64,000 nucleotides of DNA, from assembly GCF_000384215.1 (NCBI RefSeq), contig NZ_KB913032.1:2559665-2623664 (forward strand), read 5' to 3'. The notes beneath the pieces were generated by a model, which had not been told where the DNA came from, ran no database searches, and saw only the letters and a program-made list of their open reading frames with translations. Positions within the stretch are counted from its first letter, which is position 1; the number at the start of each line of letters is the position of its first letter. The stretch comes from Amycolatopsis alba DSM 44262 (GTDB taxonomy: Bacteria > Actinomycetota > Actinomycetes > Mycobacteriales > Pseudonocardiaceae). Made by a program: the position numbers and the translations under genes. Positions 1-9,788 of this stretch are shown piece by piece.

Positions 1-5
1 CGTTC

Positions 6-875
6 ATGGGGAAATTCAAGTTCGGCGTGAACCTGTGGGGCGCCGAGAACCGCGAAGACTGGGTCGCGAAGTGCCTCCGCGCCGAGGCCCTCGGATACGA
101 CGTCATCTCCGTGCCCGATCATCTGGGCCCAGGACGGAACGCGCCCTTTCCGGCCCTGACCATGGCGGCCGCGGTGACCCGGCGTCCGCGCGTCGGCACT
201 CTCGTCTCCAACGTGCCCTTCTACAACTTCGCTCTCCTCGCACGCGAAGTCGCCACGACGGTGAAGATGACCGGCGACCGGCTGGACCTCGGCCTCGGCT
301 CCGGCCACATGAAGTCGGAATTCGACGACGCCGGCCTGCCGTGGATCCCGGCCAAGGAACGCATCGAGTTCCTCACCAAGAGCCTCGACCACCTGCGCGA
401 ACACTTCGCGAGCGAAGGGATCACACCCCCGCCGCTGCTCCTCGCGGGCAACAGCGACGGCGTGCTCTCCCTCGCCGCCCGAGAAGCCGACATCGCCGGC
501 TTCTCGGGTCTTCGCCAAGCACCGGGAAAACCGCCGGGCACCTTCCAGCTCGACGACGCCGAGCGCATGGACGAGCGCGTCGCCTTCTTCCGTTCACAAG
601 CGAACGGCCGCGACCCCGAATCGAACCTGCTCGTCCAGCGGGTCGTCGTCACGGACGACCGGCGCGCGGCCGCCGAGTCCTGGCGTGCAGAAGACCCGGA
701 CAGCTTCGACGTGGACAAGCTGCTCGAAACGCCACAGTTGCTTTTCGGAACCGTCGACGAGATCGTCCGGCAACTCCAGGAGCGTCGCGAACGGTACGGC
801 TTCTCCTACATCACGGTGTTCCAGCCGATGCTGGAAACGTTCGCGCAGGTCGTGAAGGAACTGTCCGGTCAGTAA
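6..875 (+). CDS. LLM-class F420-dependent oxidoreductase
   Basis: A 289-residue luciferase-like monooxygenase fold protein of the kind that uses coenzyme F420 in actinomycetes. The start has the family's FGVNLWGAE strand and the YDVISVPDHLG segment. LGLGSGHMKSEF (near residue 95) and the LLLAGNSDGVLSLAAREADI region (near 145-165) match the cofactor-binding core of the TIGR03621-type subfamily. Length is normal. The ATG lies 6 bases from the window edge, so a longer start cannot be excluded. The stop overlaps the convergent next gene by 7 bp. The substrate cannot be inferred; a redox role in secondary or detoxification metabolism is a family-level guess. Confidence 0.85.
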   Translation: MGKFKFGVNLWGAENREDWVAKCLRAEALGYDVISVPDHLGPGRNAPFPALTMAAAVTRRPRVGTLVSNVPFYNFALLAREVATTVKMTGDRLDLGLGSGHMKSEFDDAGLPWIPAKERIEFLTKSLDHLREHFASEGITPPPLLLAGNSDGVLSLAAREADIAGFSGLRQAPGKPPGTFQLDDAERMDERVAFFRSQANGRDPESNLLVQRVVVTDDRRAAAESWRAEDPDSFDVDKLLETPQLLFGTVDEIVRQLQERRERYGFSYITVFQPMLETFAQVVKELSGQ

Positions 876-1486
876 GCGACGCAGAAACGCTGACGGCGGC
901 GCTCCGGCTTGTCGATCTCGTCGACGAACGCGATCGCGTAGTCGGCGCCGCTGATCTTCGACCCGCCGTTCTCGTCGGTCAGGAGCACGTCGCCGCCGAG
1001 CCGGAAGTCACCGGTCCGCTCGCCCTCGGCCCACGCGCCGAACTCGGCGGCCGGGCTGAGGTAGAACCAGTCGATGTCCTCGGGAAGCTTCCGGAACGCT
1101 TCCAGTACCTCTGCGTGTGCTCCCGCTTCGCCCTTGTACTCGTCCGGGAACTCGGGGGTGTCGATCAGCCGCGGCCCGCCCTCGGCCACGTGCAGGCTGC
1201 CCGCCCCGCCGACCACGCCGATCCGCGCGCCGTTGTCCTTCGCGACCTGAGCGATCGAGGGCACCGCGTCGAGCAGACCGCTCTGCCCGTGAACCGCGAT
1301 GACCAGGACATCGGCACCCTTGGCGACCTCGGACAGGAAGGCCTGGTCGTAGAGCGACCCTGCCCTGGTCCCATCGCCTTCGGCGTTCCTCGACACAACC
1401 AGGACCTCGTGACCGCGGCCTCGTGCTTCCGCGGCGATCTTCCCGCCCGCGTACCCGGTTCCTCCGAACACAACCAACTTCGCCAT
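869..1486 (-). CDS. NAD(P)-binding epimerase/reductase family protein
   Basis: A 205-residue Rossmann protein of the atypical short-chain dehydrogenase (NmrA/YwnB-like) type. The N-terminus MAKLVVFGGTGYAGGKIAAEA is the NAD(P)-binding GxxGxxG motif. The ATG at 1486 is preferred because AGGGAG lies just upstream; an in-frame start at 1513 would add nine unconserved residues. Later landmarks are GVVGGAGSLHV and a WFYLSPAAEF segment typical of YwnB-like proteins. It is convergent with the F420 oxidoreductase gene. The reaction is unknown; possible roles are redox sensing or reduction of a small carbonyl compound. Confidence 0.8.
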   Translation of the reverse strand: MAKLVVFGGTGYAGGKIAAEARGRGHEVLVVSRNAEGDGTRAGSLYDQAFLSEVAKGADVLVIAVHGQSGLLDAVPSIAQVAKDNGARIGVVGGAGSLHVAEGGPRLIDTPEFPDEYKGEAGAHAEVLEAFRKLPEDIDWFYLSPAAEFGAWAEGERTGDFRLGGDVLLTDENGGSKISGADYAIAFVDEIDKPERRRQRFCVAY

Positions 1487-1581
1487 CACGTTCTCCCTTT
1501 TCATCGGCGACAACGCCGATGCTAAGAACGAGAGATCGACTACTTCAACGTATGTAACTCACCTGAGGGTGAGTGTGCAGG

Positions 1582-2703
1582 TCAGCCGCCCAGCGCGGCG
1601 AACTCGGACTTGAGCTTTTCGCGGACGCCGTTCACGTCGACCGGGACCCGGACCTCACCGCGGGCCGCCGGCTTCGCCTGCACCTGATAGCTGGCGTTCC
1701 GATTCGGCAGCTTGAACTTGACCTCGCAGGACATGCTCGTCGTGGTGTCCGGCGCCGCGTTGGCGTCCGCCGTGCAGGTCTGCGCGCCGAGCGACTGCGC
1801 GGAGAACTCGACGGTCAGCGTCAGGTGCACGGGCGTCCCGCTCGCGCCGCCGATGACGGTGTTGGCCACGCCGATGGTCGCCCGGCAGGTCCCGACGAAG
1901 TCCGTGCAGTCCAGCTTGTCGTCGACCACGCTGACACTGACCTGGGCAAGCGCGTCGAACGGCTGTCCGATCCCGCCGATCGCGCCGTCCAGATCGGTCT
2001 GGAGCTTCTTGAGCGCGTCCCCGGCGAGCGGCTCGACCCGCATCTCGGCACCGAGCGTCTTGCCGCCCGCCGCATCGACGAGGGACGGCGCGAAACTGAC
2101 GACCCGGTGCGGCGCCGCGGTGGTCACCCGCAGCGTCCCGAGCCCGCTCCCGACGTCGTAAACCTCGGTTCCGTCGGGCAACTTCGACCGGACCGGATCG
2201 GTCAGCCGGTTCGTCGCGGCCACCGCGGTCCGGAGTGTCGACGCGGCCTTCCGCGGGTTGAGCACCCCGACGGCGTTCACCGGCAGGTCCGAGCTGTCGG
2301 TGCGGACCCAATTGGTGCCGTACAGCTCGCTGTTGCCCAGCCCGTGCGCCTTCCAGTACTCGGGCGTCGCCGAGAGGTACAGCTGCTTGTCTGTCGCGAC
2401 GACCTGGACGGTCTGGCCGTCGACCGGCAGCGCGCCGTGCGCGCTCCCGTTGCGGGTGATCCGGAACTGCAATTCAACGGGTTTGCCCGAGGCATCCTTG
2501 ATTGTCGACTTGTAGACAACCGCAGGCGACTGTTCGAGCTCTTTCAGCGCACTCTCGACAGCACCGCGCTGCTCAGTGCGCCGATCCACCCGCTGCTGCT
2601 CGGCGGGTGAGATCCCCGCCGCCCCGTCGATCTCGACGTCGCAACCGGCCACGAGGCAGCACAAGGCGGCGATCGCGCCGATCCTCAACCGTCGTGCCGG
2701 CAT
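1582..2703 (-). CDS. Secreted lipoprotein of unknown function
   Basis: A 373-residue protein beginning with a short positive n-region, a hydrophobic core and the lipobox LVAGC (Cys near residue 20), so it should be exported and lipid-anchored. The mature part begins with a predicted helical segment (EQQRVDRRTEQRGAVESALK), then a beta-rich region. A second region (residues about 235-360) contains paired cysteines (CTDFVGTC, CTADAN, SCEVKF). No enzymatic motif is seen. It sits upstream of and divergent from rplY, where mycobacteria have the lipoprotein gene lpqT, but length and sequence do not suggest LpqT itself. Confidence 0.75.
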   Translation of the reverse strand: MPARRLRIGAIAALCCLVAGCDVEIDGAAGISPAEQQRVDRRTEQRGAVESALKELEQSPAVVYKSTIKDASGKPVELQFRITRNGSAHGALPVDGQTVQVVATDKQLYLSATPEYWKAHGLGNSELYGTNWVRTDSSDLPVNAVGVLNPRKAASTLRTAVAATNRLTDPVRSKLPDGTEVYDVGSGLGTLRVTTAAPHRVVSFAPSLVDAAGGKTLGAEMRVEPLAGDALKKLQTDLDGAIGGIGQPFDALAQVSVSVVDDKLDCTDFVGTCRATIGVANTVIGGASGTPVHLTLTVEFSAQSLGAQTCTADANAAPDTTTSMSCEVKFKLPNRNASYQVQAKPAARGEVRVPVDVNGVREKLKSEFAALGG

Positions 2704-3043
2704 GCCGCCCCCTTCGTCTCACGTGCGAGGAGATCACACCTTAGAAAAGGGGTCACGCACCACCGCATCCGCGGGTCCCCGAAGCAGCTGTCACCGACTT
2801 GTCACCTGAACGAGCCACCCGGCGGGACCGGTGCACGACCGGTTGGTCTACACTTTCCCGGTCTCGGCGAGGCGGGTTCCGTGAGCACCTGGTGCCCGAC
2901 GTGATCGACGCGGCGGCTTGAGTGGCCACACGCGGTCGAGCACGCCTGTGGAATTCGCCGCCGAACACCAGAACCGCCCCGAACCATCCCCACCTCAGCA
3001 TGCTTTCGCTGAACATGTTGGTGAATTGAAGGAGTGCTACACC
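2704..3043. other. Divergent intergenic region, leader of rplY
   Basis: About 340 bases between the lipoprotein start and rplY, with no convincing gene. TACACT at 2849-2854 resembles a vegetative -10 box reading toward rplY and would give a leader of about 190 nt. That leader contains a short palindrome (GCACCTGGTGC, near 2886-2896). I cannot assign it to a known leader RNA family. Confidence 0.35.
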
Positions 3044-3655
3044 GTGTCCGAGGTAAGCCTGTCCGTCGAGCCCCGCACCGAATTCGGCAAGGGTGCCGCG
3101 CGCCGCACGCGTCGCGCCGGCAAGATCCCCGCGGTGCTGTACGGGCACGGCTCGGACCCGCGCCACTACGCCCTGCCCGCCCTCGAGTTCGCCCGCGTCG
3201 TGCGTGAGAACGGCAGCAACGCCGTCATCACCCTCGAGCTCGAAGGCAAGAGCGAGCTGGCACTGACGAAGACCATCGTCGTCCACCCGCTGAAGAACTA
3301 CATCGAGCACGTCGACCTGCTGGTCGTCATCCGCGGCGAGAAGGTCACCGTCGACGTCCCGGTCGTCGTCACCGGCACCGCGGGCCCTGGCACCCTGGTC
3401 ACCACCGACCTCGACTCCCTCACCATCGAGGTCGAGGCGCTGCACATCCCCGAGCAGATCGAGCTCTCGGTCGAGGGCGTCGCCGCCGGCACCCAGATCC
3501 TTGCTTCGCAGGTCACCCTCCCGCAGGGCGCCAACCTGGTCACCGACCCCGAGGCCCTGGTCGTCGCCGTCAACGAGGCGCCGTCCGAGGCCGCGCTCGA
3601 GGGCGAAGAGGCCGCTGCCGAGGCGGAGGCGACTCCCGCCGAGGCCGCCGAATAA
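3044..3655 (+). CDS. rplY: 50S ribosomal protein L25/general stress protein Ctc
   Basis: A 203-residue L25 of the long Ctc type. The N-terminal L25 beta-barrel ([20 protein letters not shown], binds 5S rRNA) is followed by the C-terminal TL5 domain and an acidic, Ala/Glu-rich tail. The GTG at 3044 is chosen because GAAGGAG lies 9 bases upstream and the product begins at the conserved [11 protein letters not shown]; the open frame extends further upstream without similarity. Pth follows 10 bp after the stop, an arrangement widely conserved in actinomycetes. Confidence 0.95.
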   Translation: MSEVSLSVEPRTEFGKGAARRTRRAGKIPAVLYGHGSDPRHYALPALEFARVVRENGSNAVITLELEGKSELALTKTIVVHPLKNYIEHVDLLVVIRGEKVTVDVPVVVTGTAGPGTLVTTDLDSLTIEVEALHIPEQIELSVEGVAAGTQILASQVTLPQGANLVTDPEALVVAVNEAPSEAALEGEEAAAEAEATPAEAAE

Positions 3656-3665
3656 AGTCACTCGT

Positions 3666-4262
3666 GTGACCGAAGCTGTACTTCCTGGGGCCGGCGAGCA
3701 GATCCTGCTCGCCGGCCTTGGCAATCCCGGCCCCCAATACGCAGGCAACAGGCACAACGTCGGCTTCATGGTGCTCGACGAACTCGCCGGCCGCGTCGGA
3801 GGCAAGTTCAAAGCCCACAAGAGCGGCGCCGAAATCCTCGAAGGCCGGCTTTCCGGACAACGAGTGGTCCTGGCCAAGCCGCGCTCGTACATGAACCTCT
3901 CAGGCGGCCCCGTCGTGGGCGCGGCCCGGTTCTACAAGATCCCCCCGGCCGGTGTCGTGGTCGTCCACGACGAGCTGGACGTCGACTTCGGTGCGCTCAA
4001 GATGAAACTGGGTGGCGGCGACAACGGCCACAACGGTCTCCGCTCGATCACCAAATCCCTGGGCACGAAGGACTACTACCGTGTCCGTTTCGGCGTCGGC
4101 CGCCCTCCGGGACGGCAGGATCCGGCGGATTTCGTGCTGAAAGACTTCTCGACGGTCGAGCGCAAAGAGCTCGCTTTCGAGATCGATCGTTGCGCCGACG
4201 CCGTTGAAGCGCTTATCAGCACCGGCCTCGCCGCAGCCCAGAACACCTTTCACGCTGGGTGA
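3666..4262 (+). CDS. pth: Peptidyl-tRNA hydrolase
   Basis: A 198-residue Pth that recycles peptidyl-tRNA by cleaving the ester bond. The catalytic His lies in the GNRHNVGF motif, preceded by [13 protein letters not shown]. Other family landmarks are [25 protein letters not shown] and the [13 protein letters not shown] loop. The GTG at 3666, 10 bp after rplY, gives the expected length. It is very likely co-transcribed with rplY. Confidence 0.96.
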   Translation: MTEAVLPGAGEQILLAGLGNPGPQYAGNRHNVGFMVLDELAGRVGGKFKAHKSGAEILEGRLSGQRVVLAKPRSYMNLSGGPVVGAARFYKIPPAGVVVVHDELDVDFGALKMKLGGGDNGHNGLRSITKSLGTKDYYRVRFGVGRPPGRQDPADFVLKDFSTVERKELAFEIDRCADAVEALISTGLAAAQNTFHAG

Positions 4263-4420
4263 ATCCGCTCACATGGCGGTGCGTTACACCTCGTCACTCG
4301 AAGGCGTTCACCACGCCCCTGATCGAGTCGTGGAATAGCGCGAACTCTTCCGGGGAACTCTCAAAACCGTTAGGACGGAATGCGGAGATCGCATTCCCCA
4401 CCGAAACCGGAGAGAGTTTC

Positions 4421-4780
4421 ATGTCGTTTACGGCCGAAGACATCACCGGCGCCACTTTCCCGAACGCTCCGATCGGGCGGCGCGGATACGCCAAGCACGA
4501 GGTCGACGCGTTCCTCGAACGGATCGCGGACACGATCTCGGACCAGGACGACCTGACGGCCGCCGAGGTCCACCACGTCATGTTCTCGCGTCCGTTGATC
4601 GGGAAGCGTGGCTACGACGAACGCGAAGTCGACGAGTTCCTCGACAAGGTCGAAGGGCAACTCGCCCACCGGACCGGCCAGCAAGTGCTCGGCGTACCCG
4701 GCGCGCGTGAAGAGGACCAGGCGACCGCCGAACGCGCCGTTCCGGACCGCGGTCCCATCGAGTTCCTGCGGGAGCGCTAG
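4421..4780 (+). CDS. Small protein with two DivIVA-type motifs (copy 1)
   Basis: A 119-residue protein with two copies of the short DivIVA/DivIVA_like motif: [18 protein letters not shown] near residue 16 and [18 protein letters not shown] near residue 63. In DivIVA/Wag31 this motif forms the membrane-binding N-terminal turn plus the first coiled-coil helix. The long coiled coil is absent, so it is not Wag31 itself. The ATG at 4421 has GGAGAGAG upstream. It overlaps the next gene by one base (TAGTG) and is closely related to it. A role in polar growth or envelope organisation is inferred from the motif only. Confidence 0.7.
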   Translation: MSFTAEDITGATFPNAPIGRRGYAKHEVDAFLERIADTISDQDDLTAAEVHHVMFSRPLIGKRGYDEREVDEFLDKVEGQLAHRTGQQVLGVPGAREEDQATAERAVPDRGPIEFLRER

Positions 4781-5109
4781 TGCCCGTCACCGCGTTCGAG
4801 GCGAGAACCCGGCAGTTCGACCGGGCGCCGATCGGTGCCAGGGGATATCACGAGCCCGCGGTCGACGCCTTCCTCGAACGGGTCGCGGCGACACTCGACG
4901 GCGACGACGACCTGTCGGTTTCGGACGTCCACAACGTGGCGTTCGCCAAAGCACCACTCTCGAAACGAGGCTACGACCCGGCAGCCGTCGACGCGTTCCT
5001 CCGGGACGTCGAGGGCACGCTGGCCGGACTCTCCCGGTCCGCCGACTACTACATAGCGCCGGCCCTGGAACACACCCACACCCGTAAGCCGCCTTGGCGA
5101 CGCCGCTGA
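4780..5109 (+). CDS. Small protein with two DivIVA-type motifs (copy 2)
   Basis: A 109-residue paralogue of the upstream gene. It again has two motif copies, IGARGYHEPAVDAFLERV and LSKRGYDPAAVDAFLRDV, with the same spacing of about 47 residues and the same linker pattern (DDDLSVSDVHNVAF against [13 protein letters not shown]). The GTG start overlaps the previous stop. The two genes clearly arose by tandem duplication. Translational coupling and a heteromeric partner role are likely but unproven. A strong hairpin follows the stop. Confidence 0.7.
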   Translation: MPVTAFEARTRQFDRAPIGARGYHEPAVDAFLERVAATLDGDDDLSVSDVHNVAFAKAPLSKRGYDPAAVDAFLRDVEGTLAGLSRSADYYIAPALEHTHTRKPPWRRR

Positions 5110-5125
5110 CCCACGGGAGGTGCCG

Positions 5126-5168
5126 CGAAAGGGCCGGGCCCGCGATATCAGCGAGCCCGGCCCTTTCG
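5126..5168. terminator. Bidirectional hairpin terminator
   Basis: Perfect 14-bp arms (CGAAAGGGCCGGGC and its complement) around a 15-nt loop, lying between the convergent DivIVA-motif and acyl ligase genes. It should serve both strands. Confidence 0.75.
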
Positions 5169-5170
5169 TG

Positions 5171-6871
5171 TCAGCTGGTCGTCGCGTTCTTGGCGATCTT
5201 GTCCGCGAACTGGGTGGCGGTCGCCGCCCGCTTCACCTTGCCGGAGGGTGTCTTGGGCAGGCTTCCCGCCGGGAGCACCACCACCGCGAAGGGCCGCATG
5301 TCGACCGCGCCACGCACCTTGGCCGCGATCTCCTTCGCCAGCGCCTTCTCCGTTTCCGGGTCACCGGCAAGTTTCGATTCGACGACGACGGCGAACCGCT
5401 CCCGGCGGCTGCCGGCGTCGATCCGCACAGCCACGGCGTTCCCCGCCCGGACCCCTTCGACCGACGTCGCCGCCCGTTCGATATCGGTCGGGTACAGGTT
5501 CCGGCCGCCCATGATGATGACGTCCTTGCGACGGCCGCAGATCACGATCATGCCGTCGACCAGGTAGCCGAGGTCGCCGGTGAGCAACCAGCCGTCCTCG
5601 TCCTGTGTCGCGAGCGGACCCTCCATGGTCAGGTACCCCGGCGTCACGGCCTCGCCGCGCAGGCGGATCTCCCCGACCTGGCGCTCTCCGAGCACGGTGC
5701 CCTTGTCATCGACGATCTCGGCCTCGAGCCCGTCGAGAGGCGGACCGAGCACCGCGAAGGAACGGACTTCGTCGGTTCCGCGCCGCGGGTCGTCTTCGGG
5801 GACCGGCACCGCGCGGTTGTCCGCCTCGAGTGCGTCGGCTTCGACGATATCCAGCGTCAGTCCGGTGAACAACGGCGCGAACGAAACCGCGAGAGTCGCT
5901 TCCGCCATGCCGTAGGCCGGGAAAACGCATTCGGCGGGCATCTTGAACCGCTCCCCGGCTTCGACGAACGTCTGCACGGCCGTTTCGTCGATCGGCTCGG
6001 CACCGTTCAGCGCGATCCGAAGCTTCGAGAGGTCGTACGCGTCGTCGTCATCGACACGAGCCATCCGCCTGCCCACGATCGCGTAGGCGAAGTTCGGCGC
6101 GGCCGTGGTCGTGCCGTTGTACTTGCTGATCAGCTGCGGCCAGATCAACGGTCCCGACAGGAACTCGAGCGGCGTGATCTTGACGAGTTCGACGCCGAAC
6201 GTCATCGGGACGGTCAGGAAGCCGACCATCCCCATGTCGTGGAACGTGGGCAGCCACGAAACCATCACGTCGACGTCGAAATCGAACTCGGCACGATCGA
6301 CCATCGCCTTGACGTTCGAATACAGGTTTCCGTAAGTGATCCGCACGGCCTTCGGATCGGCCGTCGATCCACTGGTCAGCTGCAGGAGCGCGGTGTCGCC
6401 TTCGGCGGTCGGCACGGGCTCCGCCAGCGGTTCGGCCTCGAGCAGCTCGGTGATCACCTGGAAAGCGATGCCGTGCTCGGTGAGCACCGGTCCGAGTTGA
6501 TCGAACGGGTCACCGAGCAGAACCAGACCGGACCCGATCATCCGCAGCACGCGAACGGTGTCCTCGGCCCATTCGGCGAGGTCGGTGCGCTGAGTGGGCT
6601 GGTGCAGCATCGTCACGCTGCCACCGGCGAGCCACACCGCCTGCACCGTCGGCGCGATCAGCGACGGCGCCGCCGCCAGGACGGCCACCGCCTTGCCAGG
6701 CTCGAGCCCAGCCGTCACCAGACCTCCGGCGACCCGCTTGGCCTGCTCGTGAATCTCGGCCCAGGTACGCCGAACCGGCTCCTTGGGCTCCCCGGTGACC
6801 ATTCCCCGCTGCTGACCTCGCCCCGCCGCAGTGGCGACGAGCGTGTCCACGAACCGACTCATGCGCGTCAC
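5171..6871 (-). CDS. Fatty-acyl-AMP ligase/acyl-CoA synthetase (FadD/Pks16-like)
   Basis: A 566-residue adenylate-forming enzyme. LTSGSTADPKAV (near 170) is the ATP-binding P-loop, SWLPTFHDMGM is diagnostic of fatty-acyl-AMP ligases, and GRRKDVIIMGGRNLYPTDIE plus the terminal PKTPSGKVKR catalytic-lysine motif complete the C-terminal domain. It should activate a long-chain fatty acid as acyl-adenylate, possibly for an acyl carrier protein rather than CoA. Mycobacteria have pks16 (Rv1013), also a FAAL-like gene, at the matching position near pth. The start is uncertain: GTG at 6871 or ATG at 6862, neither with a clear ribosome-binding site. Confidence 0.85.
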   Translation of the reverse strand: MTRMSRFVDTLVATAAGRGQQRGMVTGEPKEPVRRTWAEIHEQAKRVAGGLVTAGLEPGKAVAVLAAAPSLIAPTVQAVWLAGGSVTMLHQPTQRTDLAEWAEDTVRVLRMIGSGLVLLGDPFDQLGPVLTEHGIAFQVITELLEAEPLAEPVPTAEGDTALLQLTSGSTADPKAVRITYGNLYSNVKAMVDRAEFDFDVDVMVSWLPTFHDMGMVGFLTVPMTFGVELVKITPLEFLSGPLIWPQLISKYNGTTTAAPNFAYAIVGRRMARVDDDDAYDLSKLRIALNGAEPIDETAVQTFVEAGERFKMPAECVFPAYGMAEATLAVSFAPLFTGLTLDIVEADALEADNRAVPVPEDDPRRGTDEVRSFAVLGPPLDGLEAEIVDDKGTVLGERQVGEIRLRGEAVTPGYLTMEGPLATQDEDGWLLTGDLGYLVDGMIVICGRRKDVIIMGGRNLYPTDIERAATSVEGVRAGNAVAVRIDAGSRRERFAVVVESKLAGDPETEKALAKEIAAKVRGAVDMRPFAVVVLPAGSLPKTPSGKVKRAATATQFADKIAKNATTS

Positions 6872-6913
6872 ACTACTGTCCGCGCTGAAAGACCCGCTCG
6901 ACGTCGAGTGAAC

Positions 6914-8686
6914 TTATTCGACGGCTTCGGAAGTCTCGAGCCACTGGGCCTCGACCTCCTCTTTCTCCGTTTCGACGGCCTTCAGTTCGGTGTTGAGCTC
7001 GATGAGCTTCGTCGGATCGGTCGCCGCGGCGAGGAGCGCCGCGTGCAGCTTCTCTTCTTTCGCGTGCAGCTGGTCGAGCTTGCGCTCGAGGCGGGACAGT
7101 TCCTTCTGCGCCGCCCGCTGTTCCGCGGCGCTCTTCTTGGGCGCGGAGACCTGCCCGTTGCCCGACTTCCGGTCGCCTCCGGCCTTCTCGAGGCTCTTGG
7201 CGCGCCGATCCAGGTACTCCTCGATGCCACCCGGCAGGTGGGTCACCTGCCCGTCCCCGAAGAGCGCGACGATCGTGTCGCAGACGCGTTCCACCAGGTA
7301 CCGGTCGTGCGAAACGACGACGAGGCTGCCCGGCCACGAATCGAGCAGATCTTCCAGCTGTTGCAAAGTGTCGATATCGAGATCGTTCGTAGGCTCGTCG
7401 AGCAGCAGCACGTTGGGCTCGGCCATCAGGAGCCGGCACAGCTGCAGGCGACGCCGTTCGCCACCGGAAAGGTCTTCGACCGGCGTCCACTGCCTCGACG
7501 CGGGGAAACCCAGCTTCTCGGCCAGCTGCGAGGCGGAAAGCTCCTGCTTGCCGAAAACGACCCGGCCTGAGATCTCTTCGATCGCCTGCAGCACGCGCAG
7601 GTCACCCGGCAGGTCATCGAGCTCCTGCCGCAGGTGCGCGAGGCTGACCGTCTTGCCCTGGATGCGCCGCCCCGTCTCGGGCTCCTTGTCACCGCCGAGC
7701 AACTTGAGCAGAGTCGTCTTGCCCGATCCGTTGACGCCGACCAGGCCGATCCGATCGCCGGGCCCGATGCGCCACGTGACGTGATCGAGCAGGGTACGGT
7801 CGCCGACCGTCAAAGTGGCGTCCTCGACCTCGAGCACGGTCTTCCCCAGGCGCCGGCGGGCGAACGCCTGCAGTTCGACCGAATCACGTGGCTCCGGCAC
7901 GTCGGAGATCAAGGCCTCCGCCGCCTCGACGCGGTAGCGCGGCTTCGAGGTCCTAGCCTGCGGACCGCGACGCAGCCACGCGAGCTCTTTACGCGCCAGG
8001 TTCTGTCGCTTCTCTTCGGCCGTCGCTGCCAGCCTCGCCCGTTCGGCCCGTGCGAAGATCCAGTCCGCGTAGCCACCTTCGTACTGCTCGACCCGACCGT
8101 TGGTGACTTCCCAGGTCACACTCGCGACCGTGTCGAGGAACCACCGGTCGTGGGTGACGACCACGACCGCGATCCTGCGGTTGAGCAGATGATCCGCGAG
8201 CCAGCGCACACCTTCGACGTCGAGGTGGTTGGTCGGCTCGTCGAGGACCACGAGATCCAGCTCACCGGTGAGAGCGGCCGCCAGGGCCACCCGGCGACGT
8301 TCGCCACCGGACAAGTTCGCCGTCGCCTTTTCGAGGCCGAGAGCAGTGATCCCCAGACCGTCCATAATGGACCTGACACGCGCGTCAGCGGCCCACTCGT
8401 GCTCCGCGCCGTAGCGCTCCAGCACGACGTCGCCGATCGTGCTGCCGACGGGGAGTTCGGTTCGCTGAGTGACCACGGCCATCCGTAGGCCGCGGACTTG
8501 GCTCACGCGTCCCGTATCCGGCTCGCTGATCCCCGCGAGGACTTCCAGCAGTGTCGTCTTCCCGCCCCCGTTGAGACCGACGACGCCGATGCGCTGCCCC
8601 TCCGCCACACCGAGCGAAACACCGTCGAGCAGCGGGCGCACCCCGAAGGACTTGCTCACCGACTCCAGGTTGACCAAGTTGGCCAT
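6914..8686 (-). CDS. ABC-F family ATPase (Uup-like)
   Basis: A 590-residue cytoplasmic protein with two ABC cassettes and no membrane segment. Cassette 1 has GLNGGGKTTLL, LSGGERRRVAL and VVLDEPTNHLD. Cassette 2 has GVNGSGKTTLL, LSGGERRRLQL and LLLDEPTNDLD. Both catalytic glutamates are intact. The last 90 residues are a charged coiled coil (KELSRLERKLDQLHAKEEKL) as in Uup. ABC-F proteins act on the ribosome as translation factors or antibiotic-protection factors; which one applies here cannot be told. The start MANLVNLESVSKSFG is well supported. It lies in the ispE-ABC-F-FAAL minus-strand run. Confidence 0.9.
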   Translation of the reverse strand: MANLVNLESVSKSFGVRPLLDGVSLGVAEGQRIGVVGLNGGGKTTLLEVLAGISEPDTGRVSQVRGLRMAVVTQRTELPVGSTIGDVVLERYGAEHEWAADARVRSIMDGLGITALGLEKATANLSGGERRRVALAAALTGELDLVVLDEPTNHLDVEGVRWLADHLLNRRIAVVVVTHDRWFLDTVASVTWEVTNGRVEQYEGGYADWIFARAERARLAATAEEKRQNLARKELAWLRRGPQARTSKPRYRVEAAEALISDVPEPRDSVELQAFARRRLGKTVLEVEDATLTVGDRTLLDHVTWRIGPGDRIGLVGVNGSGKTTLLKLLGGDKEPETGRRIQGKTVSLAHLRQELDDLPGDLRVLQAIEEISGRVVFGKQELSASQLAEKLGFPASRQWTPVEDLSGGERRRLQLCRLLMAEPNVLLLDEPTNDLDIDTLQQLEDLLDSWPGSLVVVSHDRYLVERVCDTIVALFGDGQVTHLPGGIEEYLDRRAKSLEKAGGDRKSGNGQVSAPKKSAAEQRAAQKELSRLERKLDQLHAKEEKLHAALLAAATDPTKLIELNTELKAVETEKEEVEAQWLETSEAVE

Positions 8687-8753
8687 GCCTCAGCCGATCC
8701 TTTCCAAAAAGCTTGCACCACAACGAATTAGTCGATGTCCATTTCGGACACCC

Positions 8754-9719
8754 TCACGCGTGCACCCGAGGCGGCGTCGGCCGCGGCGCGTCGTCCCCGC
8801 CCACCAGGCGAGCTCCTGGAACCGGCCCGTGCGCGACGCGCACCGTGCGACAGACCCCCGCGCCGGACAACTCCGCGGCGACCTCGACGGCCGACTGGGC
8901 ATCCGCGCACAGGAAAGCGCAGGTCGGCCCGGACCCGGACACGGTACCGGCGAGCGCCCCTGCGTTGACTCCTGCCCGCAACGTCCGGCGCAGTCCCGGA
9001 CGCAACGAAACAGCGGCCGCCTGGAGGTCATTGCCGAGAAGCAGCGCCAGCTGCCGTGGGTCACCGGACGCCAGCGCCTCGACCACCGGAGTATGCGAAC
9101 CGATCCGCGGCGGGTTGCCCTCTTCACGCAACCTGTCCAGTTCGCCGAACACTCGCGGGGTCGAAAGACCGCGCTGGTCGAAGGCCAGAACCCAATGGAA
9201 CGTATGCCTGGACAGGACCGGCACCAGCTGCTCGCCCCGGCCGGTACCCAACGCTGTCCCGCCGTAGAGCGCGAACGGAACATCACTGCCGAGCTTCGCG
9301 GCGATACCCGCCAGTTCGTCACGGGAGATCTCCAGCTTCCACAGTGACGCGAGCCCCACCAGGGTCGCGGCCGCGTCAGCGCTGCCACCGGCCATTCCGC
9401 CCGCTACCGGGATGCCTTTGCGAAGCACCACCCGGACCTTGGACTCACCGTCCGCCTTGCCGACGTGGGCCGCCAGCGCCTGCGCCGCCTTCCAAGCGAG
9501 ATTGTTGGCCCCTGTCGGTACGGAACCTTCACCTTCGCCATAGACCTCGACGCCGGGGTCCTCAGTGACCGCGACGGTCACCTCGTCGGTCAGGGAAAGC
9601 GCCTGGAACACGGTCACCAGCTCGTGGTAGCCGTCCGGGCGTACGTCACCGACCGACAGGTGCAGGTTGACCTTGGCGGGAACCCTGACGGTTACTGGGG
9701 GCGGTACGACGGCGAGCAC
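8754..9719 (-). CDS. ispE: 4-diphosphocytidyl-2-C-methyl-D-erythritol kinase
   Basis: A 321-residue GHMP kinase of the MEP isoprenoid pathway that phosphorylates CDP-methylerythritol at the 2-hydroxyl. The start contains the signature [11 protein letters not shown] followed by [13 protein letters not shown], and the ATP loop is [17 protein letters not shown] (near 105-120). C-terminal [11 protein letters not shown] is the third GHMP motif. In many actinomycetes ispE follows rsmA; here an ATPase gene and its riboswitch separate the two. Confidence 0.95.
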   Translation of the reverse strand: MLAVVPPPVTVRVPAKVNLHLSVGDVRPDGYHELVTVFQALSLTDEVTVAVTEDPGVEVYGEGEGSVPTGANNLAWKAAQALAAHVGKADGESKVRVVLRKGIPVAGGMAGGSADAAATLVGLASLWKLEISRDELAGIAAKLGSDVPFALYGGTALGTGRGEQLVPVLSRHTFHWVLAFDQRGLSTPRVFGELDRLREEGNPPRIGSHTPVVEALASGDPRQLALLLGNDLQAAAVSLRPGLRRTLRAGVNAGALAGTVSGSGPTCAFLCADAQSAVEVAAELSGAGVCRTVRVAHGPVPGARLVGGDDAPRPTPPRVHA

Positions 9720-9788
9720 GAGTCAAGCCTACGTGGCCGCTCCACTTGTGCCGCCACCAGGAGAAAAGAGAACAGGACGAGTCGGACA

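Noticed and set aside
5120..7570. Long open frames antisense to the acyl ligase and ABC-F genes, and similar frames elsewhere.
   Set aside because: They are third-position GC artefacts: Arg/Pro/Gly-rich, no known motif, fully overlapped by well-supported genes.
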